Source: Candidatus Omnitrophota bacterium (GTDB lineage: Bacteria; Omnitrophota; Koll11; Gygaellales; Profunditerraquicolaceae). Taken from it: a stretch of 5,205 nt of DNA. Where the stretch lies: the NCBI GenBank assembly GCA_028719045.1, contig JAQULD010000103.1:1-5205 (forward strand), in the 5' to 3' direction. The notes under the pieces are model-generated. The model was not told the origin of the DNA and ran no database searches. It saw nothing but the letters and a program-made list of their open reading frames with translations. Made by a program: the position numbers and the translations under genes. Every line of letters starts with the position of its first letter. Position 1 is the stretch's first letter. Shown piece by piece: positions 1 to 5,205 of the stretch.

Positions 1-1428
1 GGTAGTATTACCCAAAGCATCCAGGGCATCGGTCCTTTTCCTGACCTCAGGGTCAAGATGCGACATCTCGGCATTCCCGCCGGCGTTATCGGCAACCGGC
101 CCATAGGCGTCGGTAGCCAGAGTTATACCTAAAGTCGAAAGCATTCCTACCGCGGAAATCGCTATGCCGTAAAGGCCGGCATTGAAATCCTGCGCGCCTC
201 CGGACAAAAAGTAACTTGCCAATATCGCGGCCCCTACCACTATTACAGGAATCGCCGTAGACATCATTCCGACCGCTAAACCTCCGATAATTACCGTTGC
301 CGGGCCGGTCAAAGACTGGGAAGCTATGAATTTTGTGGGTTTAAAACTGCTGGAAGTATAATATTCGGTGACTAATCCTATGATCACGCCCGCAACAAGA
401 CCAGCGAGTACCGACCAGTAAACACCTATGTGCTGCATGCCCAAACTATATTTTACCAGAAAAAAAGATATTACCGCTACGAGCAAAGAGCTGGTAAAGA
501 CTCCTTTTCTAAGCGCAGCCAGCAAAACTGACTGGCTTGCCTCTTCCTTGCTTTTGACAAAAAAAGTACCTAAAACAGACGCTACCACTCCGACCGCGGC
601 CATAACCATCGGCACAGTCACCCCGGCAATACCTAAACCGGCGGCCACACCCAAAGCTGAAGTAGCGACAATCGAACCGACATAGGATTCATATAAATCC
701 GCGCCCATTCCCGCAACATCACCCACGTTGTCACCCACGTTATCCGCGATAACCGCGGGATTACGAGGGTCGTCTTCGGGAATACCGGCTTCAATTTTAC
801 CTACGAGGTCGGCGCCGACGTCGGCGGCTTTGGTAAAGATACCTCCTCCGACACGGGCAAATAATGCCTGGGAGCTGGCTCCCATGCCGAAGCAAAGCAT
901 GGTAGAAGTTATTGCGGTAATCTTATCTCCTCCTAAAGGAATAGAGTGGCAGGAATAATACCAGTTAAGAAAATAATACCAAATGCTAAGATCAAGAAGA
1001 CCAAGGCCGACCACAGTAAGCCCCATTACCGCGCCGCTTGAAAATGCCACCCGCAGGCCGGAATTAAGGCTTTTCATGGCCGCGGCGGCTGTACGGTTTG
1101 AAGCGAGCGTAGCCGTATTCATGCCTATGAACCCGGACAAACCGGAGAAGAATCCTCCGGATAAGAACGCGAAAGGCACAAAAATAACCAGATATTTATT
1201 AAAAGCTAATATCAATAGGATGAAAAAAACCGCGATAAAAAACAACAAAACCCCTAAATACTGTCTTTTTAGATAGGCCTTGGCCCCCACTCTTACCGCC
1301 AAAGCTATTTCCTGCATCCTGGCAGTCCCCGGGTCCTGCCTGGTAACGAAAAAGAAAAGGTACGCCGCGAAAGTAAGCGCGATTATCGAACCCACCGGCG
1401 CCAGCCACAGCAAATCAATGTTCTGCAT
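1..1428 (-). CDS. hppA: Membrane-integral ion-translocating pyrophosphatase HppA (3'-truncated by window edge)
   Basis: Hydrolyses cytoplasmic pyrophosphate and uses the energy to pump H+ and/or Na+ out across the membrane. The frame is open for 476 codons from ATG 1428-1426 to the window edge with no stop; family members are usually about 650-800 residues, so roughly a third is missing. Several hydrophobic helices are visible (about 8-28, 57-75, 80-103, 132-148). The family signature is intact: [11 protein letters not shown] at 203-213, PEDDPRNP at 217-224, the Asp-rich DNVGDNVGD at 229-237, then DLYESY at 244-249. A second conserved stretch, [14 protein letters not shown], lies at 442-455. 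These loops bind Mg-pyrophosphate in known structures. Glu247 aligns with the helix-6 glutamate of Thermotoga Na+-PPase. The start is supported by a GGGAGG Shine-Dalgarno site four to five bases upstream and a promoter just beyond. Family assignment is very secure; ion specificity and K+ dependence are not. Confidence 0.97.
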   Translation of the reverse strand, partial: MQNIDLLWLAPVGSIIALTFAAYLFFFVTRQDPGTARMQEIALAVRVGAKAYLKRQYLGVLLFFIAVFFILLILAFNKYLVIFVPFAFLSGGFFSGLSGFIGMNTATLASNRTAAAAMKSLNSGLRVAFSSGAVMGLTVVGLGLLDLSIWYYFLNWYYSCHSIPLGGDKITAITSTMLCFGMGASSQALFARVGGGIFTKAADVGADLVGKIEAGIPEDDPRNPAVIADNVGDNVGDVAGMGADLYESYVGSIVATSALGVAAGLGIAGVTVPMVMAAVGVVASVLGTFFVKSKEEASQSVLLAALRKGVFTSSLLVAVISFFLVKYSLGMQHIGVYWSVLAGLVAGVIIGLVTEYYTSSSFKPTKFIASQSLTGPATVIIGGLAVGMMSTAIPVIVVGAAILASYFLSGGAQDFNAGLYGIAISAVGMLSTLGITLATDAYGPVADNAGGNAEMSHLDPEVRKRTDALDALGNTT

Positions 1429-1432
1429 GAAT

Positions 1433-1440
1433 CCCTCCCT
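1433..1440 (-). promoter_or_regulatory. Shine-Dalgarno site of hppA
   Basis: On the minus strand this reads AGGGAGGG, four bases before the ATG at 1428-1426. It fixes the hppA start, which otherwise has no upstream gene overlap to anchor it. The A-rich bases before it (1441-1449 on the minus strand) would keep the site unstructured. Confidence 0.85.
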
Positions 1441-1457
1441 TTTTTTTAATTCTTTTT

Positions 1458-1485
1458 ATTATAGTATGCACGCAACAAAAGTCAA
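1458..1485 (-). promoter_or_regulatory. Sigma-70-type promoter for hppA
   Basis: The minus strand shows a -35 box TTGACT (1485-1480, five of six consensus bases) and a perfect -10 box TATAAT (1463-1458), separated by 16 bases. Transcription would start near 1451, giving a leader of about 20 bases that contains the Shine-Dalgarno site and little else. The -35 box begins six bases after the stop codon of the upstream small membrane protein gene. This implies hppA can be expressed independently of the upstream genes. It is a sequence match only, with no experimental support, but both position and quality are good. Confidence 0.75.
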
Positions 1486-1491
1486 AATATA

Positions 1492-1758
1492 TTACCTCAG
1501 CTTTTTCTCTTCGTTCTTTACCACTTTTCCTTCCACGTCGATAACATTATCTCTTTGTTTCATGACACCGGCCACTCTCCTCGTAATGATAAAAGAGTTA
1601 ATTATAAGAATTATTATGAGTACACCCTCGGTAAAAAGCCAGGCCTTAAAGTTAAAAAACATCCAGCCGAATAACAGATTGGATATTATCAAGAAAAGCA
1701 CAAGGCATCCGGCGCCGCTGAACAAAAATACTGATTGAATAGGAGTTGTTTTTTGCAT
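1492..1758 (-). CDS. Small two-helix membrane protein of unknown function
   Basis: An 88-residue protein I do not recognise. It has two strongly hydrophobic segments, about residues 9-35 and 39-59, joined by a very short loop, followed by a charged tail (60-88) rich in Lys, Arg, Glu and Asp. The RR at 60-61 directly after helix 2 suggests the tail is cytoplasmic and the two helices form a hairpin with both ends inside. No signal peptide cleavage site, metal motif or catalytic motif is visible. It sits 30 bases after the GroES-like gene and ends just before the hppA promoter, so it is probably the last gene of the upstream cluster. The ATG at 1758-1756 has no clear Shine-Dalgarno site; the region before it is A/T-rich, so translation may depend on upstream coupling, or the start may be misplaced. 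The membrane-hairpin pattern with a charged tail argues for a real gene rather than a chance frame. Confidence 0.7.
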   Translation of the reverse strand: MQKTTPIQSVFLFSGAGCLVLFLIISNLLFGWMFFNFKAWLFTEGVLIIILIINSFIITRRVAGVMKQRDNVIDVEGKVVKNEEKKLR

Positions 1759-1788
1759 ATTTTATTTAAGGTTTAGTGGAATTGCGGC

Positions 1789-2136
1789 TTACTCCCTGAG
1801 CAAAACCAGGATAGCCGAATGAGGGACTATAAGATATTTTTTGCCTTCATATTCTATGTCGATGGCTGCGCTTCTTAAAAAAATACAAAAATCACCTTCT
1901 TTTGCCTGAAGGGGAAAATACTTACCGTCAACTTTAGGGGCTTCCCACGGTTCTATTTCCAAAGAGGCGGGGTCAGGTATCGGGTATCCCGGCCCGGCCT
2001 TTACTATGGTGCCGCTCTGGATTTTTTCTTTTTCTTTAACTCCCTGCGGCAGATAAAGTCCGGTGTCGGTACGGTCATGGCCCTGATCAGGTTCGATTAT
2101 GACCCTGTCGCCCACGACGATCAATTCCTTCCCCAT
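1789..2136 (-). CDS. groES: Divergent GroES-like (Cpn10) co-chaperonin
   Basis: A 115-residue protein of the GroES/Cpn10 fold. GroES normally caps the GroEL folding chamber as a heptamer. Visible landmarks are VVGDRVIIEP (7-16), a loop with GLYLP (26-30) where GroES carries its GroEL-binding mobile loop, GTIVKAGPG (42-50), GDFCIFL (81-87) and the C-terminal strands KKYLIVPHSAILVLL (99-113). Between GPG and GDFCIFL lies a stretch of about 30 residues (51-80, with PIPDP and EPWEAP), longer than the roughly 19-residue roof region of E. coli GroES. Total length exceeds the usual 95-100. I chose ATG 2136-2134 over an in-frame TTG at 2154 because a GAGAGG ribosome site sits eight bases before the ATG and would overlap the coding region if TTG were used. 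No groEL is present nearby. The fold assignment is firm; whether it works with GroEL or in another role is open. Confidence 0.88.
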   Translation of the reverse strand: MGKELIVVGDRVIIEPDQGHDRTDTGLYLPQGVKEKEKIQSGTIVKAGPGYPIPDPASLEIEPWEAPKVDGKYFPLQAKEGDFCIFLRSAAIDIEYEGKKYLIVPHSAILVLLRE

Positions 2137-2144
2137 TTCATCAA

Positions 2145-2151
2145 CCTCTCT
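2145..2151 (-). promoter_or_regulatory. Shine-Dalgarno site deciding the groES-like start
   Basis: The minus strand reads AGAGAGG, eight bases before ATG 2136-2134. An alternative in-frame TTG at 2154-2152 lies immediately upstream of this site and has no ribosome site of its own, so the ATG is preferred and the protein is 115 rather than 121 residues. Confidence 0.75.
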
Positions 2152-2170
2152 CAAAAATTAAAGCGGTTAC

Positions 2171-3706
2171 TTACAAAGAATCACTGGCAACCCGGATCAC
2201 TTCTTCAAAAGTGGTTATCCCTTTTAAGACCTTTTCAAACCCATCCTGCTGGAGTGTCCTCATGCCTGAAGAAAGCGCCTTTGCTTTGATCTCGGTAGTC
2301 GGCCGTTTACCTGCTATAAGCTCCCTTAAAGAATCATCTATAACCATCAGTTCGAAAATTCCTATACGCCCCTTAAACCCGGTATGCCTGCAGGCAAGGC
2401 AGCCTTTACCCCTGTACAAAGGGATCTTTTCATTCTTGTCCAATCCAAGCTTCGCGTATACTTCGTCTTGAGGCTGGTATTTCTCTTTGCAATGCGGACA
2501 GATGGTCCTGACCAGGCGCTGCGCTAAAACACAGATTAAACTCGAAGATATCAGAAATGGCTCGATACCCATATCAACGAGCCTGGTTATGGCTCCCGCC
2601 GCGTCGTTAGTATGCAGTGTAGAAAGCAGTAAATGTCCGGTAAGCGCCGCGCGCACGGCGATCTGGGCGGTTTCCAAATCCCTGATTTCACCTACCATTA
2701 TGATATCCGGGTCCTGCCGCAAAATGGATTTTAGGCCGTTAGCGAACGTAAAATCTATTTCAGAATTCACTTCCCCCTGGTTAATGCCCTCCAGGAGGTA
2801 TTCACGCGGATCTTCCAATGTCACTATGTTCTTTTCATTGGAATTAAGCTTTACCAAAGAAGAATATAATGTGGAGGTTTTACCGCTTCCGGTGGGGCCG
2901 GTAACCAAGATCATACCGTAAGGCCTGACAACCAAAGATTCGTAAACCTTCTGGATATCCGCCGAAAATCCGATTTTTTCCATGGTAAGGAACGCGGTAG
3001 CCCGGTCTAAAATACGGACCACCACTTTTTCCCCGAAAGCGACCGGAAAAGTGGAAATGCGCAGGTCTACTTCCCTTTCTTCCAGCCGGACGCGGAATCT
3101 GCCGTCCTGGGGCTTACGCCTTTCGGTTATATCGAGTCCGGAAACCACCTTTATCCTGGGGATAACCGGCAGCTCAAGGCCGCGGGGAAAACTGACCAAA
3201 GGATGCAAAACACCGTCTATCCTGAGACGCACAAGCACCTTGTCCTCCTCAGGCTCTATGTGGATATCGCTCGCGTTATCTTTTAATGCCTGGGCGATGA
3301 TCAGGTTTACCAGTTTTATTACCGGAGGCTCTTCAGCGATCCTCTGGAGTTTTACAAGGTCAAGCTTTTCTTCCTGGAGAAAACCAATTCCCGTCTTAAG
3401 CAGGTTCTCAACAATTTCCTCGATGGAATTGCTGACATTATAATACTGCTCGATCGCTTTTAGGATATCGGCTTCTTCAGCTTTGACCACCTGGATATTT
3501 ATGCCTCCGGTGATAGCCCTGATCTCGTCCAAAGCCATAAAATCCGAAGGGTTAGCCATCGCCAAGGTAACGGTATCGCGCACCTTAAAAATAGGGATGA
3601 CTTTATATTTCTTGGCTAAATTCTCCGGCAAAGAATTTACAGTTTCAGAATCTATAAGATAATTATTCAGGTTTACCGCGGGTATATTACGGTTTATATG
3701 GGCCAT
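2171..3706 (-). CDS. gspE: Type II secretion / type IV pilus assembly ATPase (GspE/PilB family)
   Basis: A 511-residue cytoplasmic hexameric ATPase that powers pseudopilus or pilus assembly at the inner membrane. Residues 1-90 match the later part of the GspE N-terminal domain ([14 protein letters not shown] at 26-39, then the [14 protein letters not shown] segment). The central domain begins near ASDIHIEP (145-152). Walker A is GPTGSGKT (270-277); the Asp box is LEDPREY (297-303); Walker B is [12 protein letters not shown] (332-343) with Glu340; the His box is [14 protein letters not shown] (356-369). A zinc-binding tetracysteine is present: C403/C406 and C436/C439. The end, [19 protein letters not shown], is the normal family C-terminus. 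The start is certain: ATG directly follows the receiver gene's TAA, with GGGAGG four bases upstream. Oddities: Arg301 replaces the usual Val/Ile of the EDPVE motif, and the first half of an MshEN-type N-domain is absent. GspE versus PilB cannot be settled here because no other pilus or secretion gene is visible; length is closer to classical GspE. Confidence 0.95.
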   Translation of the reverse strand: MAHINRNIPAVNLNNYLIDSETVNSLPENLAKKYKVIPIFKVRDTVTLAMANPSDFMALDEIRAITGGINIQVVKAEEADILKAIEQYYNVSNSIEEIVENLLKTGIGFLQEEKLDLVKLQRIAEEPPVIKLVNLIIAQALKDNASDIHIEPEEDKVLVRLRIDGVLHPLVSFPRGLELPVIPRIKVVSGLDITERRKPQDGRFRVRLEEREVDLRISTFPVAFGEKVVVRILDRATAFLTMEKIGFSADIQKVYESLVVRPYGMILVTGPTGSGKTSTLYSSLVKLNSNEKNIVTLEDPREYLLEGINQGEVNSEIDFTFANGLKSILRQDPDIIMVGEIRDLETAQIAVRAALTGHLLLSTLHTNDAAGAITRLVDMGIEPFLISSSLICVLAQRLVRTICPHCKEKYQPQDEVYAKLGLDKNEKIPLYRGKGCLACRHTGFKGRIGIFELMVIDDSLRELIAGKRPTTEIKAKALSSGMRTLQQDGFEKVLKGITTFEEVIRVASDSL

Positions 3707-3716
3707 TTATCCTCCC
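3707..3716 (-). promoter_or_regulatory. Coupled stop/start and Shine-Dalgarno site of gspE
   Basis: The minus strand reads GGGAGG (3716-3711), then A, then the TAA stop of the receiver gene (3709-3707), immediately followed by the gspE ATG (3706-3704). The ribosome site therefore lies inside the receiver's last codons and encodes part of its terminal Thr-Gly-Gly. This arrangement favours translational coupling, with ribosomes finishing the receiver re-initiating on the ATPase. Confidence 0.85.
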
Positions 3717-4084
3717 GTTAATTCTTTGATCTTTTCCAGGATTTCTTTCGCTTCAAAAGGCTTGGTTAAATAACAGTCAGCCCCCACCTTTTGCCCCCAA
3801 TCCTTATCGTCTTTCTGGCTTTTAGCGGTAAGCATTATAATAGGTATTGCCCGGTAATTCTGGTCGAACTTTAAAAGACGGCAGACCTGATAACCGTCCA
3901 TGCCGGGCAGCATTAGATCGAGGATGATTAGATCAGGATGTTCGGATTTCGCTTTCTCATACCCGGAATTTCCGTCCCCGGCGGTACATACCTCATAACC
4001 ACTGGCTTCGAGCCGGATTTTAAGCAGGCTGACAATATCAGCTTCGTCATCAACCACCAAAATTTTCTTTTTTTCACCGCTCAT
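3707..4084 (-). CDS. Single-domain response regulator (CheY-like receiver)
   Basis: A 125-residue protein made only of a phosphoryl-accepting receiver domain. The acidic pocket is D12-D13 within ILVVDDE, the phosphorylation site is D56 within LIILDLMLPGMDGY, the conserved switch Thr is T86 in MLTAKS, and the conserved lysine is K108 in LTKPF. All catalytic positions are intact. There is no DNA-binding or enzymatic output domain, so signalling is presumably by protein-protein contact, as in CheY or PilG/PilH-type proteins, or as an intermediate in a phosphorelay. The ATG at 4084-4082 is preceded by an AAGGAGG ribosome site at 4101-4095, ten bases away. The histidine kinase 51 bases upstream is the likely phosphodonor, and its stop codon abuts the downstream secretion/pilus ATPase start. 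Direct action on that ATPase is inference from this junction. Confidence 0.95.
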   Translation of the reverse strand: MSGEKKKILVVDDEADIVSLLKIRLEASGYEVCTAGDGNSGYEKAKSEHPDLIILDLMLPGMDGYQVCRLLKFDQNYRAIPIIMLTAKSQKDDKDWGQKVGADCYLTKPFEAKEILEKIKELTGG

Positions 4085-4135
4085 ATCTTCTTAACCTCCT
4101 TGCGTTGAATATTCCTCTGGCTTAAAAAAGTTTAT

Positions 4136-5205
4136 TTATTGCGAGGGCGCCGCTAACGGCAGGGTAAAACTGAATTTACTGCCTCTTCCCAATTCGCTTT
4201 CAGCCCAGATCTTGCCGCCGTGTTTCTCAACAATACCTTTAGAAATAGGAAGGCCCAGCCCCGTTCCTTTGGCTTTTACCTGCCCGTCCTGGCTCTTTAC
4301 CTGATAAAATTTATCGAATATCTTGGTCAACTCGTCTTGAGGCACGCCCAAACCGCTGTCCTTGACTTCTATTGTAACACAATCCGTATTTTTTGAAGCG
4401 TTAACCGTGATCTTTCCCCCTGCGGGGGTGAATTTCAAGGCATTCCCCAAAAGATTGGTGATGACCTGGGTGATCTTATCAGGGTCGGCCTCTATCCAGG
4501 GAAGACCATTGGCAAAAGAAACGCTAAGCGTTAAATTCTTTTCTTTCGCTGATTCCTGAAACAGGCCTGCCGCTTCATTTATAAGCGCGGCAATATCGAT
4601 GGATTTCTTGTTTAGCAAAATCTTCCCCGCTTCTATGCGCGAAATATCCAGGAGGTCGGAAATCAAACGGTTCAACCGGTCAATGTTGCGTTTTATGATC
4701 AACAAGCTTTCTTTCTGAACAGGGTTAAGTTCTCCGGTTATGCCGTCAAGGATATTATCGGTTGAGCCTTTTATCGCCGCCATGGGAGTGCGCAACTCAT
4801 GGGAAACCAGAGAAACAAATTCATTCTTCATCTGATCTATCTCTCTTTCCTTGGTCACATCCCTTAACGCCATTGAAATTCCGAGAGGCTTTCCTGAGAC
4901 ATCACGGATATATACCGCTTCTATGCGTATAGTCCTGGTATAGGGGCTGTCCAAATGATATTCCTTTGACCACGCCGCGTTTTCCCCGGTTTTTATCTCC
5001 TCAATGGAAGAAAGCAGGCCAAACCCGCTCATGCATTTAAGTAAGACCTCCGTGCTTAATATCTTCTCATAATAACCGAGCATATCCCTGGCGACAGGAT
5101 TGATAATTACCAGCTCGTCTTTTTCATCAAGCATGACGACGCCTTCAGACATCCTTTCCACCATTATCTTCATCTTGCTCTTTTCACCGGCCAATACGAT
5201 CTGCA
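4136..5205 (-). CDS. PAS-containing sensor histidine kinase (5'-truncated by window edge)
   Basis: Autophosphorylates on His and passes the phosphate to a response regulator, very probably the receiver encoded next. Counting from an in-frame TTG at 5194: a PAS/PAC sensory domain spans about 8-118 ([19 protein letters not shown], ending in RDVTKERE); the HisKA dimerisation helix pair is about 122-190, with phospho-acceptor H132 in SHELRTP; the HATPase domain is about 235-347, with N-box N247/N251, G1 box DSGLG (279-283), F-box IFDKFYQ (292-298) and G2 box GTGLGLPI (310-317). All catalytic boxes are intact. The frame stays open to the window edge (Gln-Ile-Val before the TTG) and no ribosome site precedes the TTG, so the true start lies outside the window. 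An upstream HAMP, coiled-coil or membrane sensor segment is likely but unseen. No transmembrane helix occurs in the visible part. Confidence 0.95.
   Translation of the reverse strand, partial: QIVLAGEKSKMKIMVERMSEGVVMLDEKDELVIINPVARDMLGYYEKILSTEVLLKCMSGFGLLSSIEEIKTGENAAWSKEYHLDSPYTRTIRIEAVYIRDVSGKPLGISMALRDVTKEREIDQMKNEFVSLVSHELRTPMAAIKGSTDNILDGITGELNPVQKESLLIIKRNIDRLNRLISDLLDISRIEAGKILLNKKSIDIAALINEAAGLFQESAKEKNLTLSVSFANGLPWIEADPDKITQVITNLLGNALKFTPAGGKITVNASKNTDCVTIEVKDSGLGVPQDELTKIFDKFYQVKSQDGQVKAKGTGLGLPISKGIVEKHGGKIWAESELGRGSKFSFTLPLAAPSQ

Noticed and set aside
719..745. Short tandem direct repeat in DNA (cacccacgtt twice)
   Set aside because: It encodes the duplicated NVGD-NVGD of the pyrophosphatase active-site motif, so it is protein constraint and not a separate repeat element.
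428..1276. Three plus-strand open frames (428-685, 728-958, 983-1276)
   Set aside because: They lie opposite hppA, whose minus-strand frame is open throughout and carries family motifs. Their translations are low-complexity, Pro/Ala/Thr-rich shadows.
1199..1408. Minus-strand 69-residue open frame
   Set aside because: It overlaps the N-terminal part of hppA in another frame and has no recognisable features or separate ribosome site.
1429..1491. Intrinsic terminator between the small membrane gene and hppA
   Set aside because: There are A/T runs but no GC-rich hairpin stem followed by a T-run on the minus strand.
1280..1738. Plus-strand 152-residue open frame
   Set aside because: It runs antisense across the hppA start, the hppA promoter and the small membrane gene. 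The minus strand has better-supported features throughout.
1759..1790. Possible promoter before the small membrane protein gene
   Set aside because: A TAAAAT-like box is present in A/T-rich sequence, but it touches the start codon and no convincing -35 box lies at the right distance.
2077..3443. Plus-strand open frames opposite gspE and groES (2077-2289, 2211-2471, 2487-2921, 2982-3443)
   Set aside because: Antisense shadows of well-conserved minus-strand genes; translations show no known motif.
4362..4559. Plus-strand 65-residue open frame
   Set aside because: Antisense to the HATPase domain of the histidine kinase; no ribosome site or recognisable motif.
5192..5194. TTG at 5194 as the true start of the histidine kinase
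   Set aside because: The frame continues open to the window edge, no ribosome site precedes the TTG, and the PAS domain begins almost immediately. The gene more likely starts outside the window.

Overview
This 5.2 kb window reads entirely on the minus strand. From right to left it carries: a sensor histidine kinase (5' end cut off by the window), a stand-alone CheY-like receiver protein, a type II secretion / type IV pilus assembly ATPase (GspE/PilB family), a divergent GroES-like co-chaperonin, a small two-helix membrane protein of unknown function, and the first 476 codons of a membrane-integral ion-pumping pyrophosphatase (hppA, running off the left edge). No plus-strand gene, RNA gene, mobile element, CRISPR array or long repeat is supported. 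The longest stretch without a gene is 63 bases.

Layout: gaps between successive genes are 51 bases (kinase to receiver), 0 (the receiver stop codon abuts the ATPase start), 34 (ATPase to GroES-like), 30 (GroES-like to small membrane protein) and 63 (small protein to hppA). The first five genes are packed like one operon. hppA has its own near-consensus sigma-70-type promoter inside the 63-base gap. No intrinsic terminator is visible before it, so read-through from upstream is also possible.

How the genes may work together: the kinase (PAS, HisKA and HATPase domains) and the receiver look like a partner pair. The receiver has no DNA-binding output domain, so it probably acts through protein contacts. 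Its zero-gap junction with the secretion/pilus ATPase suggests control of pilus- or secretion-related behaviour, but that is inference from gene order. The GroES-like protein has no groEL beside it. HppA couples pyrophosphate hydrolysis to pumping of H+ or Na+ and is functionally separate.

Organism: bacterial, judging by strong Shine-Dalgarno sites, a sigma-70-type promoter, two-component proteins and a GspE/PilB ATPase. Base composition looks moderate (mid-40s % GC by eye). The gene mix would suit an uncultured, probably diderm, environmental lineage such as Omnitrophota or Elusimicrobiota, but this is only a weak impression. Most of the window is recognisable families. I did not find a clear new system; the unusual points are the receiver-ATPase coupling, the altered Asp-box of the ATPase, the enlarged GroES-like protein and the uncharacterised small membrane protein.
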